From: Cycas panzhihuaensis
Taxonomy: Eukaryota > Cycadophyta
Length of the DNA: 64,000 nucleotides
Assembly: GCA_023213395.1 (NCBI GenBank)
Contig: CM041465.1
Coordinates: forward strand, 225,253,741-225,317,740
Direction: 5' to 3'
The notes under the pieces were generated by a model. That model did not search any database. It was given only the letters and a program-made list of their open reading frames with translations, and was not told where the DNA came from. The position numbers were made by a program, and so were the translations under genes. Each line of letters starts with the position of its first letter. Within the stretch, counting starts at the first letter, position 1. Shown piece after piece: positions 49,430-61,092 of this stretch.

Positions 49430-50340
49430 TGAAGGTCAGCATTTTTCTTCTTATAATCAAGTGTAATGTGACTAAATTTGCTATAATAGTGACAAACAAC
49501 CTGAGTAGGATACTGTGGTTACAGTTGACATTGTTGATATGGATGTTGGTTTAAATTCATTGAATTGAACTATTGAGTTAGATATGGACATTGTTGTCTT
49601 CCTCTTTGGCATGATGCAAAGGTTGGAGTTGAAGAGGAGGCACTTAAATCTCTTGATATGTTCATGATGCATTCCTCTTGAAGTAGAAGACCTTCAAAGG
49701 TGTTGAAATCAAGTGTGGAAAGATGATCTGTATGAGATATATTAGATATGAAGGAGTTATATGTGGCTGCCTCAAAGGTGTTGAAATCAAGTGTGGTAAG
49801 ATGATCTATATGAGATATATTGGATACGAAGGAGTTATATCTTTCTAGAAAAACATTGACTATACAATATATAAGATCACTATCATTTGGTGGCTGACCC
49901 ATATCATTCAACTAGTTCTTGATTCATTTGATTCGTGTCAGATGGGATGCAATAGATCTAGCAAATGGTATAGAATATAGCCAAGTTTTAAGCATGACAA
50001 CTCTTGTAATCTTTTTCTCATACAATGCACATATTATTTTTCAAGCATCAACAGGAGTGGGGGCAAGTTCAATATTTTGGTCAACGTTATCTTCAAAGGA
50101 TAGGTGCATGAATGAAAGGGTAACTTCACCAAATTCTTTAAAGGCAGTTAAAGCATCATGATCAAAATGAATGATAACATCAGGATCATTAGGATTTCAG
50201 GTGTCTTTAGGCATGGAAATTTGATTGGAAACATAATCGTAATTTATATTATTAGAATATTCTTGGCTTGTTTATTCCAAGCCAAGAAATCATCACTACT
50301 GGATAAATGAATAAAATGATTATATTAGTTACAACTATTT
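49430..50340 (-). pseudogene. Copia gag (UBN2-type) remnant with internal duplication
   Basis: 49911-49570 reads MNDMGQPPNDSDLIYCIVN, then ERYNSFVSNISHIDHLTTLD, followed by a second copy YNSFISNISHTDHLSTLDFN and FEGLLLQEE. That is the copia gag pattern (LGQP.SD.D.V..IL..L...Y). The second copy arises from a 78-bp tandem duplication (26 codons; units near 49694 and 49772). The zinc knuckle at about 49500-49440 reads VCHYYSKFSHITLDYKK, with two Cys changed to Tyr. Confidence 0.85.
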
Positions 50341-52043
50341 AAAGTACTATTTTGCCTGAGGTATGTATCATGTCTACCTAGAAAGACATACAAATCTAGT
50401 AGTTGCAGTCTTTATGTCTCATTTTCCAATAGCTCTTGGTAGTTAATACGATCTTGTTTAATGGCGTACTTACCCATAAGTGGTAGTTTAGGGACCCTAA
50501 CCAAAGGTATGTGGGTGCTACTAAAGGCTCTTCAGTGTCCCTGACATTGTTGATGCACCTGTGCCGAATTTACAACTTGAACAACAAATTCTTGTCTAAG
50601 GGCACACTTACAACCAAGGCACTCTTCTCTTTAGGTCTAGTTTGGTTTTTAAACTCCAAAGTTTAGGTAAAACACCTCAGCATGCCACTCAATACACTTG
50701 ATAGTGATTGCCTTCCCTTATAATCCATAGAGTTTGAGAAAGCACAATAGCATATGCAGGAGTGGTAGTTTTAGGTGTCTTAATAGTTCCCCTTGCAAGA
50801 CTAGTAATAAGGGTTGTTTAATTAGGAAATATTTTGTTTAATCTTTTAACTTTATAATTTTTCAAAGGTTTTGTGATTAAAAAAATAAATTTTTTATATT
50901 TTTTAAACAGAAATATGTTAAAACAGGAAAAGACTCTAAAAGAAAACTTAAAAACAACCTAAAACATATTGACAAATAAGCTAGAAGACGATTAAAAATG
51001 CTAAAAAGATAAAATTTTAGGTTAGGGTTAAATATTAAAAAAAATATATTCTTTGAATATCTTAAAGTGTATAATCTAAAGTTTAAAAATTATTGAAAAA
51101 TAAAAAATCAAATGATAAGATTTAAAAATTAGAACAAATAATAATAGATACAAAGAGAAATTTTTCTTTATTATAGTTATGAAATCATAGACGAACATTG
51201 TATTTGAAGTGATGACATTGTAAGGAGCTCAACTAATGGTCATAATGCATAGTTTTGTTACTTTCACAGTGAATGGCAGTGAAGAGAAATATAAAGGGTC
51301 GCCCAAACTTCTCTTTACAACTCAATTGATCGTGAAACAATATTTGGTCATGCTTGGTCACACATACGTGAGTGCTCATGCGTGTTAGCTACAATGTTCA
51401 CCTATGTGTTGGACTTCATTCCATCCCTCATCGTTCATTGGAATGACGTCTGTAATCATAAATATTTAACAAGTAGCATGCATTTTGCAAACTACTTTTC
51501 AATTGTGTCTAGTCAAAATAGCTAACCCTAACAGAGAAAATGTTAGTTGGGTGGTGTGTGGACCAGTTCAGTGCTTCCTTTTATGGGCTTTTCAAGGTCC
51601 TAAGCAGAAAGGTGATGACATGTGAGTGCCCTTAGTACGAGTCTCAATCATCCCCCAATTGTTTCTCTACACCATGTAGCCTACCATGCATAAACCATCA
51701 TCAACCAAAGAGAATAATAGAGTGTAGCAATAGGAACAACCTATTTGTGCGCCTTAAATGAATGCCTCAACATATCTTAACTAGACTGGGAATTCGTACA
51801 GTTCCTATTTGAGTTGTGAAATCAAAGGGACAACCTCCGCGTGATCCAACCATAGCAAAGGAAAACTAGGGAAAAGGTGAATACTGTGGTGGAACATGAG
51901 TTTTACAACTCATCATATAACTACTATGGCTTTTATTTTGAGGTCATGAAGCATTTAGATGCAATAAGAGTGTAGAGTTATGGAAGGACATGTAGGCAGA
52001 GGTTAAAACTTGGTACAATTTTGGCACAACCTAGTATAACCTT
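50341..52043 (-). other. Leader/5' internal region of copia element
   Basis: About 1.7 kb between gag and the primer-binding site, long for a copia leader. No domain is recognised. It may hold further old insertion or untranslated sequence. Confidence 0.4.
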
Positions 52044-52055
52044 ACTTTAATACCA
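52044..52055 (-). other. Primer-binding site of copia element
   Basis: Minus strand TGGTATTAAAGT, three transition-type changes from the initiator-Met TGGTATCAGAGC. It is two bases inside the 5' LTR. Confidence 0.8.
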
Positions 52056-52057
52056 AG

Positions 52058-52531
52058 TGAAGGGTATGGGAATTTATTCCAACTTCAACCCAGGTTCAAA
52101 TCTCATAGAGTATTAGCATAACATTTACAAATACAAGTAGAAGACAATGTGAAGAGATTAAAATTTTTAATTCTCCAACCATCAAAACATTTCATTAATC
52201 ACTCACTAAAGATTATATTGTATCAATATTAAGCCTTGCATATGCATTCACTTTACAATTATCAGAGAGGCTTATGGGAATATGAAGGGTTGATCATGCA
52301 AGGTGACATTTGGCATTTTGTATGATCAACTTACATAGATGTTATAATGGGTTGTGAGAAAAAATGACTCTGCATGCTTAGGCTGATAACTTCATGTTGT
52401 AACTTAACATAAACATGAGACTACTACCCTTATAATGTATTAACATACTAATATTACTTTATATTATAAATGTATATTACATTAAAAAATATTAAAGAGA
52501 ATTAATGAAGTTAACATTAATTCTTATATCA
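52058..52531 (-). repeat. 5' LTR of copia element
   Basis: 474 bases, plus strand tgaagggtatgggaattta to cttatatca, followed by the tattt duplication. Confidence 0.92.
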
Positions 52532-52536
52532 TATTT

Positions 52537-53220
52537 ATCCTAATGGTGTCCATGTCCAAAGCCATAGTAGTTGAGACCGAGTTTGTGGTAGAGTGAGCAA
52601 CAACATTTAGGCAAGATTCTATATACTATCAATGATCCTAATTTTTTTAGTAGCAGCACCAATGACCCAAAATTGAGGAAACATAATGATCAATTATAAA
52701 ACTAGTAACAGACCTAGTACATATTCCAATAATAAAAGCAAATTGACATATAAAAGCTACCTTATATGTTAAGTGTTTAGAGAAATGGGTCCTTGGACAG
52801 TTGAAGGTGTGTAAAGCAAAGCAAATGATCTTCATAATTAACTTTGCACTTAATGAGGACTCTAATTCTGAGAATGAACCCAATGAGGAGGCCCCCCAAG
52901 AATTCCTCCCCAGTCTTTAACTAGAAGTTTCATTGGCTACTGTCTCATTTGCATCTTGCCCAAAACCCCTCTGAGTAAAAGGATAAATTAAGAAAACCCC
53001 TATCACAATCTTGATTGATGGTGGTGCATTATTAAATTTCATCAACATTTCTTTAGTAAGACAATTAAATCTTTACATTATCCACAAAATTAGGTTTATC
53101 TATTCTTTACTAAGCCACCAAACCTTGCACTATATCGGTATTATAAAAACTGTGATGGTCCAGATTGGTTCTTATAGCCTAGTCAATGATTTTTATGCAT
53201 TATCTATATAAGAGGATCTG
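52537..53220 (+). pseudogene. Outer gypsy gag end and protease
   Basis: Gag resumes after the copia insertion. The protease is TPITILIDGGALLNFINISL at 52998-53060. The catalytic D-T/S-G is retained as DGG, with the NFI that follows in gypsy retropepsins (DSGATHNFIS). Then YSLVNDFYALSI (family F.V.DF.VL) ends at the TAA 53209. An acidic segment (ENEPNEEAPQEFLP) lies between gag and protease. Confidence 0.8.
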
Positions 53221-53499
53221 ACACAATCTTTGGAGTCTAATGGCTCCAAACACTCCGTACATATAATACTAATAACTCCCCTAACAATCCCTTCATCTTG
53301 TTTAAAGACCGTATGAGCCAAACTTACAAGTTGCATGGCATCCAGTCTATCCCTAACAAAGTCATTTTCTCAAATTGAATGAGGAAGCACTTGATTAGGA
53401 GTCTTGAATACATAGTTTGTATTAATAGTATCCAACCTCAACAAGTTATTTACTTAGACATTTAGGCTCTCTCATTTATGTATTTGCTATGCCACCCAA

Positions 53500-54780
53500 C
53501 AACCCCCTGTTGGATCGTGGTTTTCATTACTCCATCAAACTCAAAAATCCCTACAATCCCATTAGCTTAAGGTGCTATCAATTTTGTATTTCTAGAAAAA
53601 TAAAATTGAGAAAATTACAAGAAAATTAATGGACATGAGTATTATCTAGCATAATAAAAGTGTTTATGCGATACTTGTTGCCATTGTCTGAAAAAAAGAT
53701 GGTTCATTCTAACTTTGTGTAGACTAAATGGAACTCAATAGAATCATAATAGAAAACAAGTTCCCAAACCTTAGGATTAACAACATGCTCGATGAAATCC
53801 ATGGTACGATCATCTTTTCTAAACTAGATCTTCAGTCCAATTATTAACAAATCTTGATTTCCCCTGAAGATTGCTACAAGACTACTTTCAAGATGCACCA
53901 CGAGCAGTTTGAGCTCCAAGTGATGCCATTTAGACTATGTAATGCTCCAACCACATTCCAATCCTTAATTAACAAGATTTCGAGGCCATATCTACAAAAA
54001 CTTGTCATTGGTTTCTTTGATGATATCATTATTTATGATGGTTGTATAATTCACCACCTTCAACCTCTGGAAATGATCCTTCACATCCTCAACCAACACA
54101 AGCTATATGCAAAACTCTCTTAAGTATGATCTGAGTTGTAATACTTAGGCTATATCATCTCAGCAAAATGTGTGAGATTTGGCTTGGATAAAATCTTGGT
54201 TATCACTACCTAGTTTATACCTAAGAACCTCACATAGTTATGAGCCTCCCTGGGTCTCACAGGGTTCTATTATCATTTTGTCTAGAACTATGCTTCGTTG
54301 ACTACCCGAATGACCAACTTACTTTAAAAGAATTCATTCTAGTGGTCCCTTGCGATGATAAATACTTTTAATCACCTCAAAACCATTATGATGTCCACCT
54401 CAATCCTAACCATGCTCGATTCTTCACTACCCTTTTAGCTTGAATGTGATGCTTTGGGTTTCAACCTAGGCACTATTCTCATGTAAAAGTTTCATCCTAT
54501 TGCATTTGAAAGTAAAAAACTCAAGGACCATGAGTGCTGACTATCCACTTATAAGAAAGAGATAAAAGCAATTATGTATGCAATAGACAAGTGGCAACAA
54601 TATCTCCTTGGCTCTAAATTCACCCTCTTATTTAATCACCATAGTTTTGCCCCTTATTAGACCAACTAATATTGTCTGAAGCACATGCCAAATGGATTGA
54701 TTGCTTACATGTATTTAATTTTATAATCACTTATAAAAAGAGAAAAGATAATATTATCATTGATGCCCTCTTTTGTCTCC
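53500..54780 (+). pseudogene. Outer gypsy reverse transcriptase and RNase H
   Basis: RT: FSKLDLQSNY-like reading at 53815-53850, then ISPEDCYKTTFKMHHEQFEL and QVMPFRLCNAPTTFQSLINK, with FFDDIIIYD as the catalytic box (family FFDDILIYS), then HILNQHKLYAKLS. RNase H at 54420-54780: LECDALGFNLGTIL (family DAS..G.GAVL), HPIAFESKKL, YKKEIKAIMYAIDKWQQYLLG, IIIDALFCL. A short duplication (attgatgccctct, 54758 and 54787) is present. Stops throughout. Confidence 0.88.
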
Positions 54781-54989
54781 TTTTTTATTGATGCCCTCTC
54801 CCATCTCCTTTTTTACAGTGACACCTCACCATAACCACTTATCCATACTATTTTTGCACCTCAACTGATTTGGTTAAAAGACTTAGAAGTGGAAAACCAA
54901 GCCCAATCAAAGTTTTCTTAATGGGCTTCTAAAGCCTAAGATAACATGGATTGATCCACTCACAACGATCTTCTTTTACACAAAGACTG

Positions 54990-55689
54990 TATTTTCATTC
55001 ACCTAACATCTATCTTTATCTCTCGCATCTTAATAGAGTACCACTCCACTCTTATAGGGGGTCACTTGGGTTTTGACAAAATATATCAACATATTCATGT
55101 AGATTTTTACTTATCATGCATAAAACCCTTCATCCTTACATTTGTTATAAAATGTGACACATGTCAAAGAAATAAGATAAACATTAAGGCCCAGTACAAA
55201 CTGCTTCAACCCCTATACATTCCCTAAGGAAAATAGTAAGATATTTCCATGGACTTCATCATAACCGTACTACTATCCATTGGATATGATTTAATTTAGA
55301 TCATCATTGATAGACTAACCAAATATACCCATGTTCTACCAACCCATACATCGTATAAAGCAACCAGCCTCACCGAGTTGTACATCTAGACTATATTCTG
55401 CCTTCATGGGTTCTTGTTCACTATAGTATGTGACTATGGCCCCAAGTTTATCAATACATTTGGGCAAGAAAATTTTGAGAAATAGGAACCTCATTTACTA
55501 TGGGTTTAGTTTATCATCCACAAATAAATGACCAATTAAAAGCCTTTAATAAAACACTAGAAACTAACCTACGATGCTTTGCCTATAAGCATAAGCCAAA
55601 TTGACATTTTGGCTAGCTCTCATAGAGCATTTGTATAATTTCTCTCACCATTTGTTCATTGACATATCTCCATTTATAATTCTTTATGG
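54990..55689 (+). pseudogene. Outer gypsy integrase, part 1
   Basis: Zinc finger: GGHLGFDKIYQHIHVDFY, then CDTCQRNK. Core: ISMDFIITVL (first Asp), IVCDYGPKFI (second Asp), then IIHK near the YHPQTDGQTE site, whose Glu is in degraded sequence. Ends PFVH..ISIYNSLWF (family P..LLYG) where the gag-protease element has inserted at 55695. Confidence 0.88.
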
Positions 55690-55953
55690 TTTCCTGTTAT
55701 GAACCTCCTTAAGCAAAAGGGTTTAATTAATTGTTTAAATGAATAGGTGTTGTTGAATAGACACAACCTTCTATGAAAAGGGCCTAATATGCATATAAGA
55801 TTAGTCCCAAATGTAATATAGACATCATTCATCTTTTATTAATCAAATATATGGTCTTTTAACTATTTTTACCTACTCAGTTGCTCTTGTGCTCACATGC
55901 ACTCTCTGGAATCTAGTGATTGGGTTCTGGTTACGAACAAGGTCCATAACAAG

Positions 55954-55965
55954 TGGTATCAGAGC
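55954..55965 (+). other. Primer-binding site of the gag-protease element
   Basis: TGGTATCAGAGC, a perfect initiator-tRNA-Met type site, two bases after the 5' LTR. Confidence 0.92.
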
Positions 55966-57938
55966 GAATGTTCTTGGGTGCTGTGTGTAAAGTTGCTATA
56001 AATAACTCAAGTTATTCTTTCACTCAACAATTGTTGCTGGGCTCTTCACCAATTGATAGTTCCACACAGTCAATCAGTATTATTAATATGTCTGGCCATC
56101 CATCATCGATATCTAGAGGTATTTTTCACTATCGTCGCCTTTTATTTGATTATTGACTATCAATTAATTCTTTCTATCCATTCGTAGAGCCTGTACATAT
56201 AGCACTCATCTGGTCATAGCAGTTTAATTAGTCATCTATTCTATTATGTGCATCCATTCATAATTGCATATATTGTATATTATATATTACCAATGATATC
56301 ACATAAATTGTCATAAACCTGCACTCTGAATAAATTATTGATAATAGTATACATTTTTCCATCATACGTTTCATATTTACAATGAGTGTGAGCATGTCTG
56401 TTTGATCATCCATCAGTCGTGTCTCTATCGCCACCCTCTATCATCTCTGATTATTCTCGTCACTGGCTTATCCTCGTCGCGTGTCTGATTCTCTTATCAT
56501 TGGTTTCCTTCTCGTCACTGATCTATTCTAGTCATTGTTCATTCTCGTCATTATTCCGTTCTAGTCATTGTTCTGTTCTAGTTATCCATTCTCGTCACTG
56601 GTTCGTTCTAGTCACTAGTCCGTTCTAGTCAGCCCTTCTAGTAATTGTTCCATTCTCGTCACTATTCCATTCTAGTCACTGGTTTTAATAACGCATTTCT
56701 GTCACTGGTTTTCGCGTTATAACTTATTCTCATCGTCGATTCTTGCGTAGCTTATTCATTCTCATCACTGAGCTTATTCATTCTCGTCACTGGAGGGGTA
56801 TGCATTCATTCTCATCATTGGGTTTCGCACCATTCATTCTCATCACTAATTTTCTTATTTTTGTCTACATTCCAAGATCGACCATCCATATAGCCTACCT
56901 TCGTTGACGCCTTACTTCACCTTCTAAAAACGTCATGCGTGGTCAAAAAATTGGTGCAGGGTGCAGTCATTTCGTGGCACTAGCATTAAGCATCTCGCTT
57001 TGTCGATATCATTAATATTATCACTTATATGTTACAGACATTATAGTCTTCCATTCTGTTTTCTTTGTGTCTTTCATTTTCCATTTTCCCTTCATTTCCC
57101 TCTATCTGTTTCCTCGTGGTCTTCTACACCTGTGTCTATTATGTGATCTCCTTTCATTTGTTGTTAGTTTAGTTCCTCTCATAATAAGAATTCACTTATA
57201 CCAAGCATAAGCATTCACTTATACCAAGCATATGAACAATAATCATTAATTAATCCACACAACTTCTCCACATTATCTTAATATCATTGTAAATAAAGAT
57301 ATTTTAAGATTCAACTTTATACTGTTGAGAGCTGCCAATATATTGGATACAATATACAACATCACAAATAACGTAGTACCTTTATCCTTAGTTATATTAA
57401 AAATTATTACGTTTTCTATTGCATTAATTTTACACTAATACATTATTATCTCTTTAATTATTTTATAATATTTTGACAACATTTTATTAACATTGCACTT
57501 TCATCTTATATATGTTTAATACTATTATATTATACTTTGATGTCATTTAAAATATTTATGATATTTTAAATTATATCTTTTCTTTTTCAAATACTATATA
57601 GAGTCATTTCCATATTTAGTCTATTGATCACATAGATAAGACACTTGACTAGTCTCAAGGTTCTAGTCATATCTGTAATCTCATATTGTCATAAATTTTT
57701 AGATAATACTTCAATATAATGTTAAATATTTAAGTCTATTTCTCTTCTAAATCACCACCTATTCAATCAATTTAATATCCTTTGGATATTGAATAAGTTG
57801 CCCGATCTTATCATTTATATACAAGGGTGACCTACTTGAAATACATTCTGTAGTATCAAGCAAGATCAAAATATTATTTTGGGGCTATCTAACACGATAG
57901 AAAGGTAGTGGAACCGCACTTACACAATCATTAAAATA
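55966..57938 (+). other. 2-kb leader of the gag-protease element
   Basis: No coding domain is recognised. It includes a degenerate tandem repeat of ttct(c/a)gtcactg-like units (56430-56860). The rest is AT-rich. Confidence 0.6.
56430..56860 (+). repeat. Degenerate tandem repeats in leader (TTCTCGTCACTGGTTC-like)
   Basis: About 18 units by eye of 15-25 bases, built on attctcgtcactgg / gttctagtcactgg. Spacing is irregular. Confidence 0.8.
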
Positions 57939-59640
57939 ATGAACACTGAAGAGATGGCAGACAATACCATCTAAAAGGATATCGTTGAACCAATTACTCA
58001 AGCAGTCCACGAAGCAGTCCAGACATCAAACACGCTCTTAAATCATACATTGCATTAGATCTTGGATAAATTGACAATCCTAGCAACAAACAGAAAAGAA
58101 GACATGATTGTTCTAGATTTAGAGGATGAGGCAATGCGTCGATAGTCTCATATCAGAAATCAAACCATTAAAAAATATTCCAGTCCTCAGACAACTCCCA
58201 TTAATACTAAGAATGAAGCTATCATAAAATACCTTAATGAGTATCACAGTTTGACCCCTGAAGAATAGAAGATAGTAGGTTTTCAAACATACTTCAACTG
58301 CTTACAAAGTATTCAAACACAAAAAAAGAAACAGTTAGAAAAGATTACTATACAACGTTTTAGTATGGAGCAAAAATCACATGAGCCGAGAGTGTGGATA
58401 CAACAAATGGAAAACTATTTCCACTTAATGGAGATTGAGTCGGCATAGCAAGTTCCATTAGCCACCCTACACATGGATGGGATAGCGTGTGAATGGTGGC
58501 AGTGTCTTGAACAAACCTCTTTTCGAGATCAATTACCTACCTGGAAAGAATTTGTGTGTTTATTTATTCGGCGATTTGAAACCGTATCTAATCGTGATTA
58601 TTATTGTGAATTACAAAAATTAATGCAAATTGGCTATGTGGAAGAATATAGTGCAGCATTCATGAGGTTAAGCTATGTCCTAGAAGATATTCTGACTAAT
58701 CGACTTATTCAGTTATATATAGATGGTCTAATAACAAAGATCCAAGCTAATGTTAAAATTCAAGAACCCAAGGACGTTAATAAGGCAATACAGATAGCCA
58801 AAATACATGAAGATAAACACAAGGTCTTACGCAAAATAGGCACAGATCTCTATATTCCTCTACCTAGTCGACATGATCTTTTACCAAGTGTTCAACATAT
58901 ACACGTATCAGTCAACCTGAATCGTCCTACTAAACCAATCATTCAAAAAATAAAAACAAAGCAAGAAGAGTTAAGAAGAAGAAACCTATACTTCAGATGT
59001 GAGGAGAAGTGGGAACCTGGGCATAGATGTCAAAAGAACCAATTATATACAATCAGACTACTGTCAGATGACAATATTTATGAAGAATAACAAGGATCAG
59101 AAAATAATCAAAGAAATTATTATAATGTAGAACATCAAGAGAGCTACAGTAATCTCGAGGTCAACCATCTGCAAATGTCACTATCATTTATGAGCAGTTT
59201 TAATCAATCAAATACCTTAAAATTACAGGGGTCTATCAAAAATCAAGTTGTAACAATCTTGATAGATTCAGGTAGCACACATAATTTTATAGATTGAAAC
59301 TGTGCATAACAACTGAGGCTATTCCCATTAAGGACTCCTCATTTTTATGTTATTGTTGGAGGAAGATAGGTAATCTTTGACCAAGGTATAATGAAAAACC
59401 TTAAACTCACGTTAAACAATGCCAGTATTATAGAAGATTTCTACATCGTTGAGGTAGGAGGTGTAGATATTGTGTTGGGCAGTCAATGGCTCAGTACACT
59501 TGGAACCTTTGCAATGAATATTCATGAACAATTTATGTGATTTAAGAAAGAAGGAAGAATCATCACGTTATCAGGAAAAGGATTGAATAAAACTAAAATC
59601 ATACCACGCAAGGATCAGGGTGAAGAAGTTAAGAAGCAAC
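57939..59640 (+). pseudogene. Gag-protease polyprotein of the non-autonomous gypsy
   Basis: One frame runs from ATG 57939 through gag and protease, with stops at 57972, at several positions before 58473, at 59088 and in protease. Gag: RVWIQQMENYFHLMEIESA, HMDGIACEWWQCLEQ, FVCLFIRRFE, LQKLMQIGYVEEYSAAFMRL, then the zinc knuckle LYFRCEEKWEPGHRC at about 58980-59030 (C.RC..KW.PGH.C type). The stretch 58473-59090 is 205 open codons. Protease: VTILIDSGSTHNFID at 59250-59295 (catalytic DSG intact), GVDIVLGSQWLSTLG. The product would package element RNA and process gag. No RT follows. Confidence 0.92.
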
Positions 59641-60078
59641 CACAAGCATTCCAAAAACACAGCTGAGGTTTTCAACCCGAAGAATCTTCTAATAAATACC
59701 TGCAACATCTGTCTAATCACCTAATGGACTCTACTACAATGAAGGACAATGTACATTTAAGGGACTGCAATCGTTCAACTATGTTTCGTGGGCGAAACAT
59801 CTTAAGAGGGAGGACTTGTTATGAACCTCCTTAAGCAAAAGGGCTTAATTAATTGTTTAAATGAATAGGTGCTATTGAACGGACACAATCTTCCATGAAA
59901 GGGGCCTAATATGCATATAAAATTGGTCCCAAATGTAATATAGACATCATTCATCTTTTATTAATCAAATATATGGTCTTTTGACTATTTTTACCTACTC
60001 AGCTGCTCTTGTGCTCACGTGTACTCTCTGGAATCTGGTGATTGGGTTTTGGTTACGAACAAGGTCTATAACATTTCC

Positions 60079-60687
60079 CCTAAGATCCCATCACATGTTA
60101 GCAACTAACCTCTAAATTGCATCTATCTAATAGAAACTTTAAGATATGGATTAAATCCTCACCACCCTTAAATACGACTTAGCCATAACATAAAATAATA
60201 TGAAATAACTTATTGACTGCCACCATTTTGATTGATCATTTTCCATTAGAGACCCCATCTTTCTTTGTCTCCAACCCTAAAAATAATAATCGTTTAAGAG
60301 GCATAGAAGTTGAAATCTTAATCCATGCTACTATGGACCATACAAAGAACTCCAACAAATTGGTGAAGTTGTATATGCCCTTGAACTCTCACCTAATACT
60401 AAAATCCATAATGTATTTCATGTTTTATGACTTAAGAAGTATCTTGGTAAAGATGTTGTCACCCAAACAACCGTGCTAATCCTTGATGAAGAGTAACTTT
60501 TCATTGGCCTGCCATAGTAGATTTTGGCTAGTTGATAATGCCACTTCTACAATAGGACCATCTCTAAATACTAGATGCAATGGGTCAGTTGTGGGCTAGA
60601 TGAAGCAACTTGGGAATCTACCAAATTTATTAAACAATATCCACACCACATTCGCTTCGATGACTCAACATCTTAGGGAGGGGGGCT
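60079..60687 (+). pseudogene. Outer gypsy integrase C-terminus and chromodomain-like end
   Basis: It resumes after the nested insertion. PYKELQQIGEVVYALEL then IHNVFHVL (60340-60430) is the gypsy GPY/F-type integrase tail (P..IL..IG.VAY.L.LP....HPVFHVS.L). At 60570-60650, QWVSCGLDEATWESTKFI matches the second half of a gypsy chromodomain (V.W.....EATWE....). A purine tract AGGGAGGGGGGCT ends at the 3' LTR. Stops are frequent. Chromodomains steer insertion to marked chromatin. Confidence 0.85.
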
Positions 60688-61087
60688 TGTTACATAACCA
60701 TTTGTAGTCTATAGAACTTGCCTGCCTCTTCATATGATCAACACTCCCAGTGGTTAGTCTTAGTCATTAACTTGTGTGTGCAGAACCATTTGTGACCACC
60801 AATAGTATTGAGGACCATTTGTCTCTCCAATGGTATTAGTTGAAAGAAGGCCTCTTTTATCTATTTAAGGATTGACATTTGTAAATGAAGGTGGTTGTGT
60901 ATTTTGTATCTTATATGAGATTGTATTTCAATACACTTTGGTGCTTCTAAACTCTCTATGGTGTTGTTGTAAGTGCTTAATCTAGGTATTTTACATCCTT
61001 AATGAATACAAGTGGATTTATTTACCTTTATATTTTGTATTATTTGCATTGCAAGGTTGAAGAAGATCATTGAAAATGAACCTCTTA
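60688..61087 (+). repeat. 3' LTR of outer gypsy element
   Basis: 400 bases, TGTTACATAACC to aacctctta, followed by the gattg duplication (61088-61092). Confidence 0.9.
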
Positions 61088-61092
61088 GATTG

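Larger units (their letters stand above)
45509..52531 (-). mobile_element. Ty1/copia element, minus strand, inserted in outer gypsy gag
   Basis: LTRs are 45509-45977 (3') and 52058-52531 (5'), each flanked outward by tattt (45504-45508 and 52532-52536). The minus-strand primer-binding site is next to the right LTR, and a purine tract (aagggagag) precedes the left one. Gag, integrase, RT and RNase H fragments follow copia order (integrase before RT). 7023 bases. LTRs differ at roughly one site in seven by eye, with many stops throughout. Confidence 0.93.
55695..60073 (+). mobile_element. Non-autonomous gypsy derivative (gag-protease only)
   Basis: LTRs 55695-55951 and 59817-60073 are both exactly 257 bases, starting TGTTATGAACC and ending ATAACA. 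Perfect tttcc duplication at 55690-55694 and 60074-60078. A primer-binding site follows the 5' LTR, and a purine tract (aagagggagga) precedes the 3' LTR. Inside are only a long leader, gag and protease; RT, RNase H and integrase are missing, so movement would have needed another element's enzymes. The LTRs differ at 17 sites, all transitions. It is inserted in the outer gypsy integrase. Confidence 0.95.
25428..61087 (+). mobile_element. Outer Ty3/gypsy element split by three nested insertions
   Basis: The 5' LTR (25428-25891) and 3' LTR (60688-61087) both start TGTTACATAACC. They stay alignable through shared blocks such as cattaacttg(g/t)gtg and gcattgyaargttgaagaag, at roughly a quarter divergence by eye. 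A gattg duplication sits at 25423-25427 and 61088-61092. Internal gag, protease, RT, RNase H and integrase pieces run in plus-strand order. They are interrupted at 27671-44813, 45509-52531 and 55695-60073 by younger elements. Removing these leaves about 7 kb. The end of pol carries a chromodomain-like QWVSCGLDEATWE block, placing it with chromodomain-bearing gypsy elements. Confidence 0.92.
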
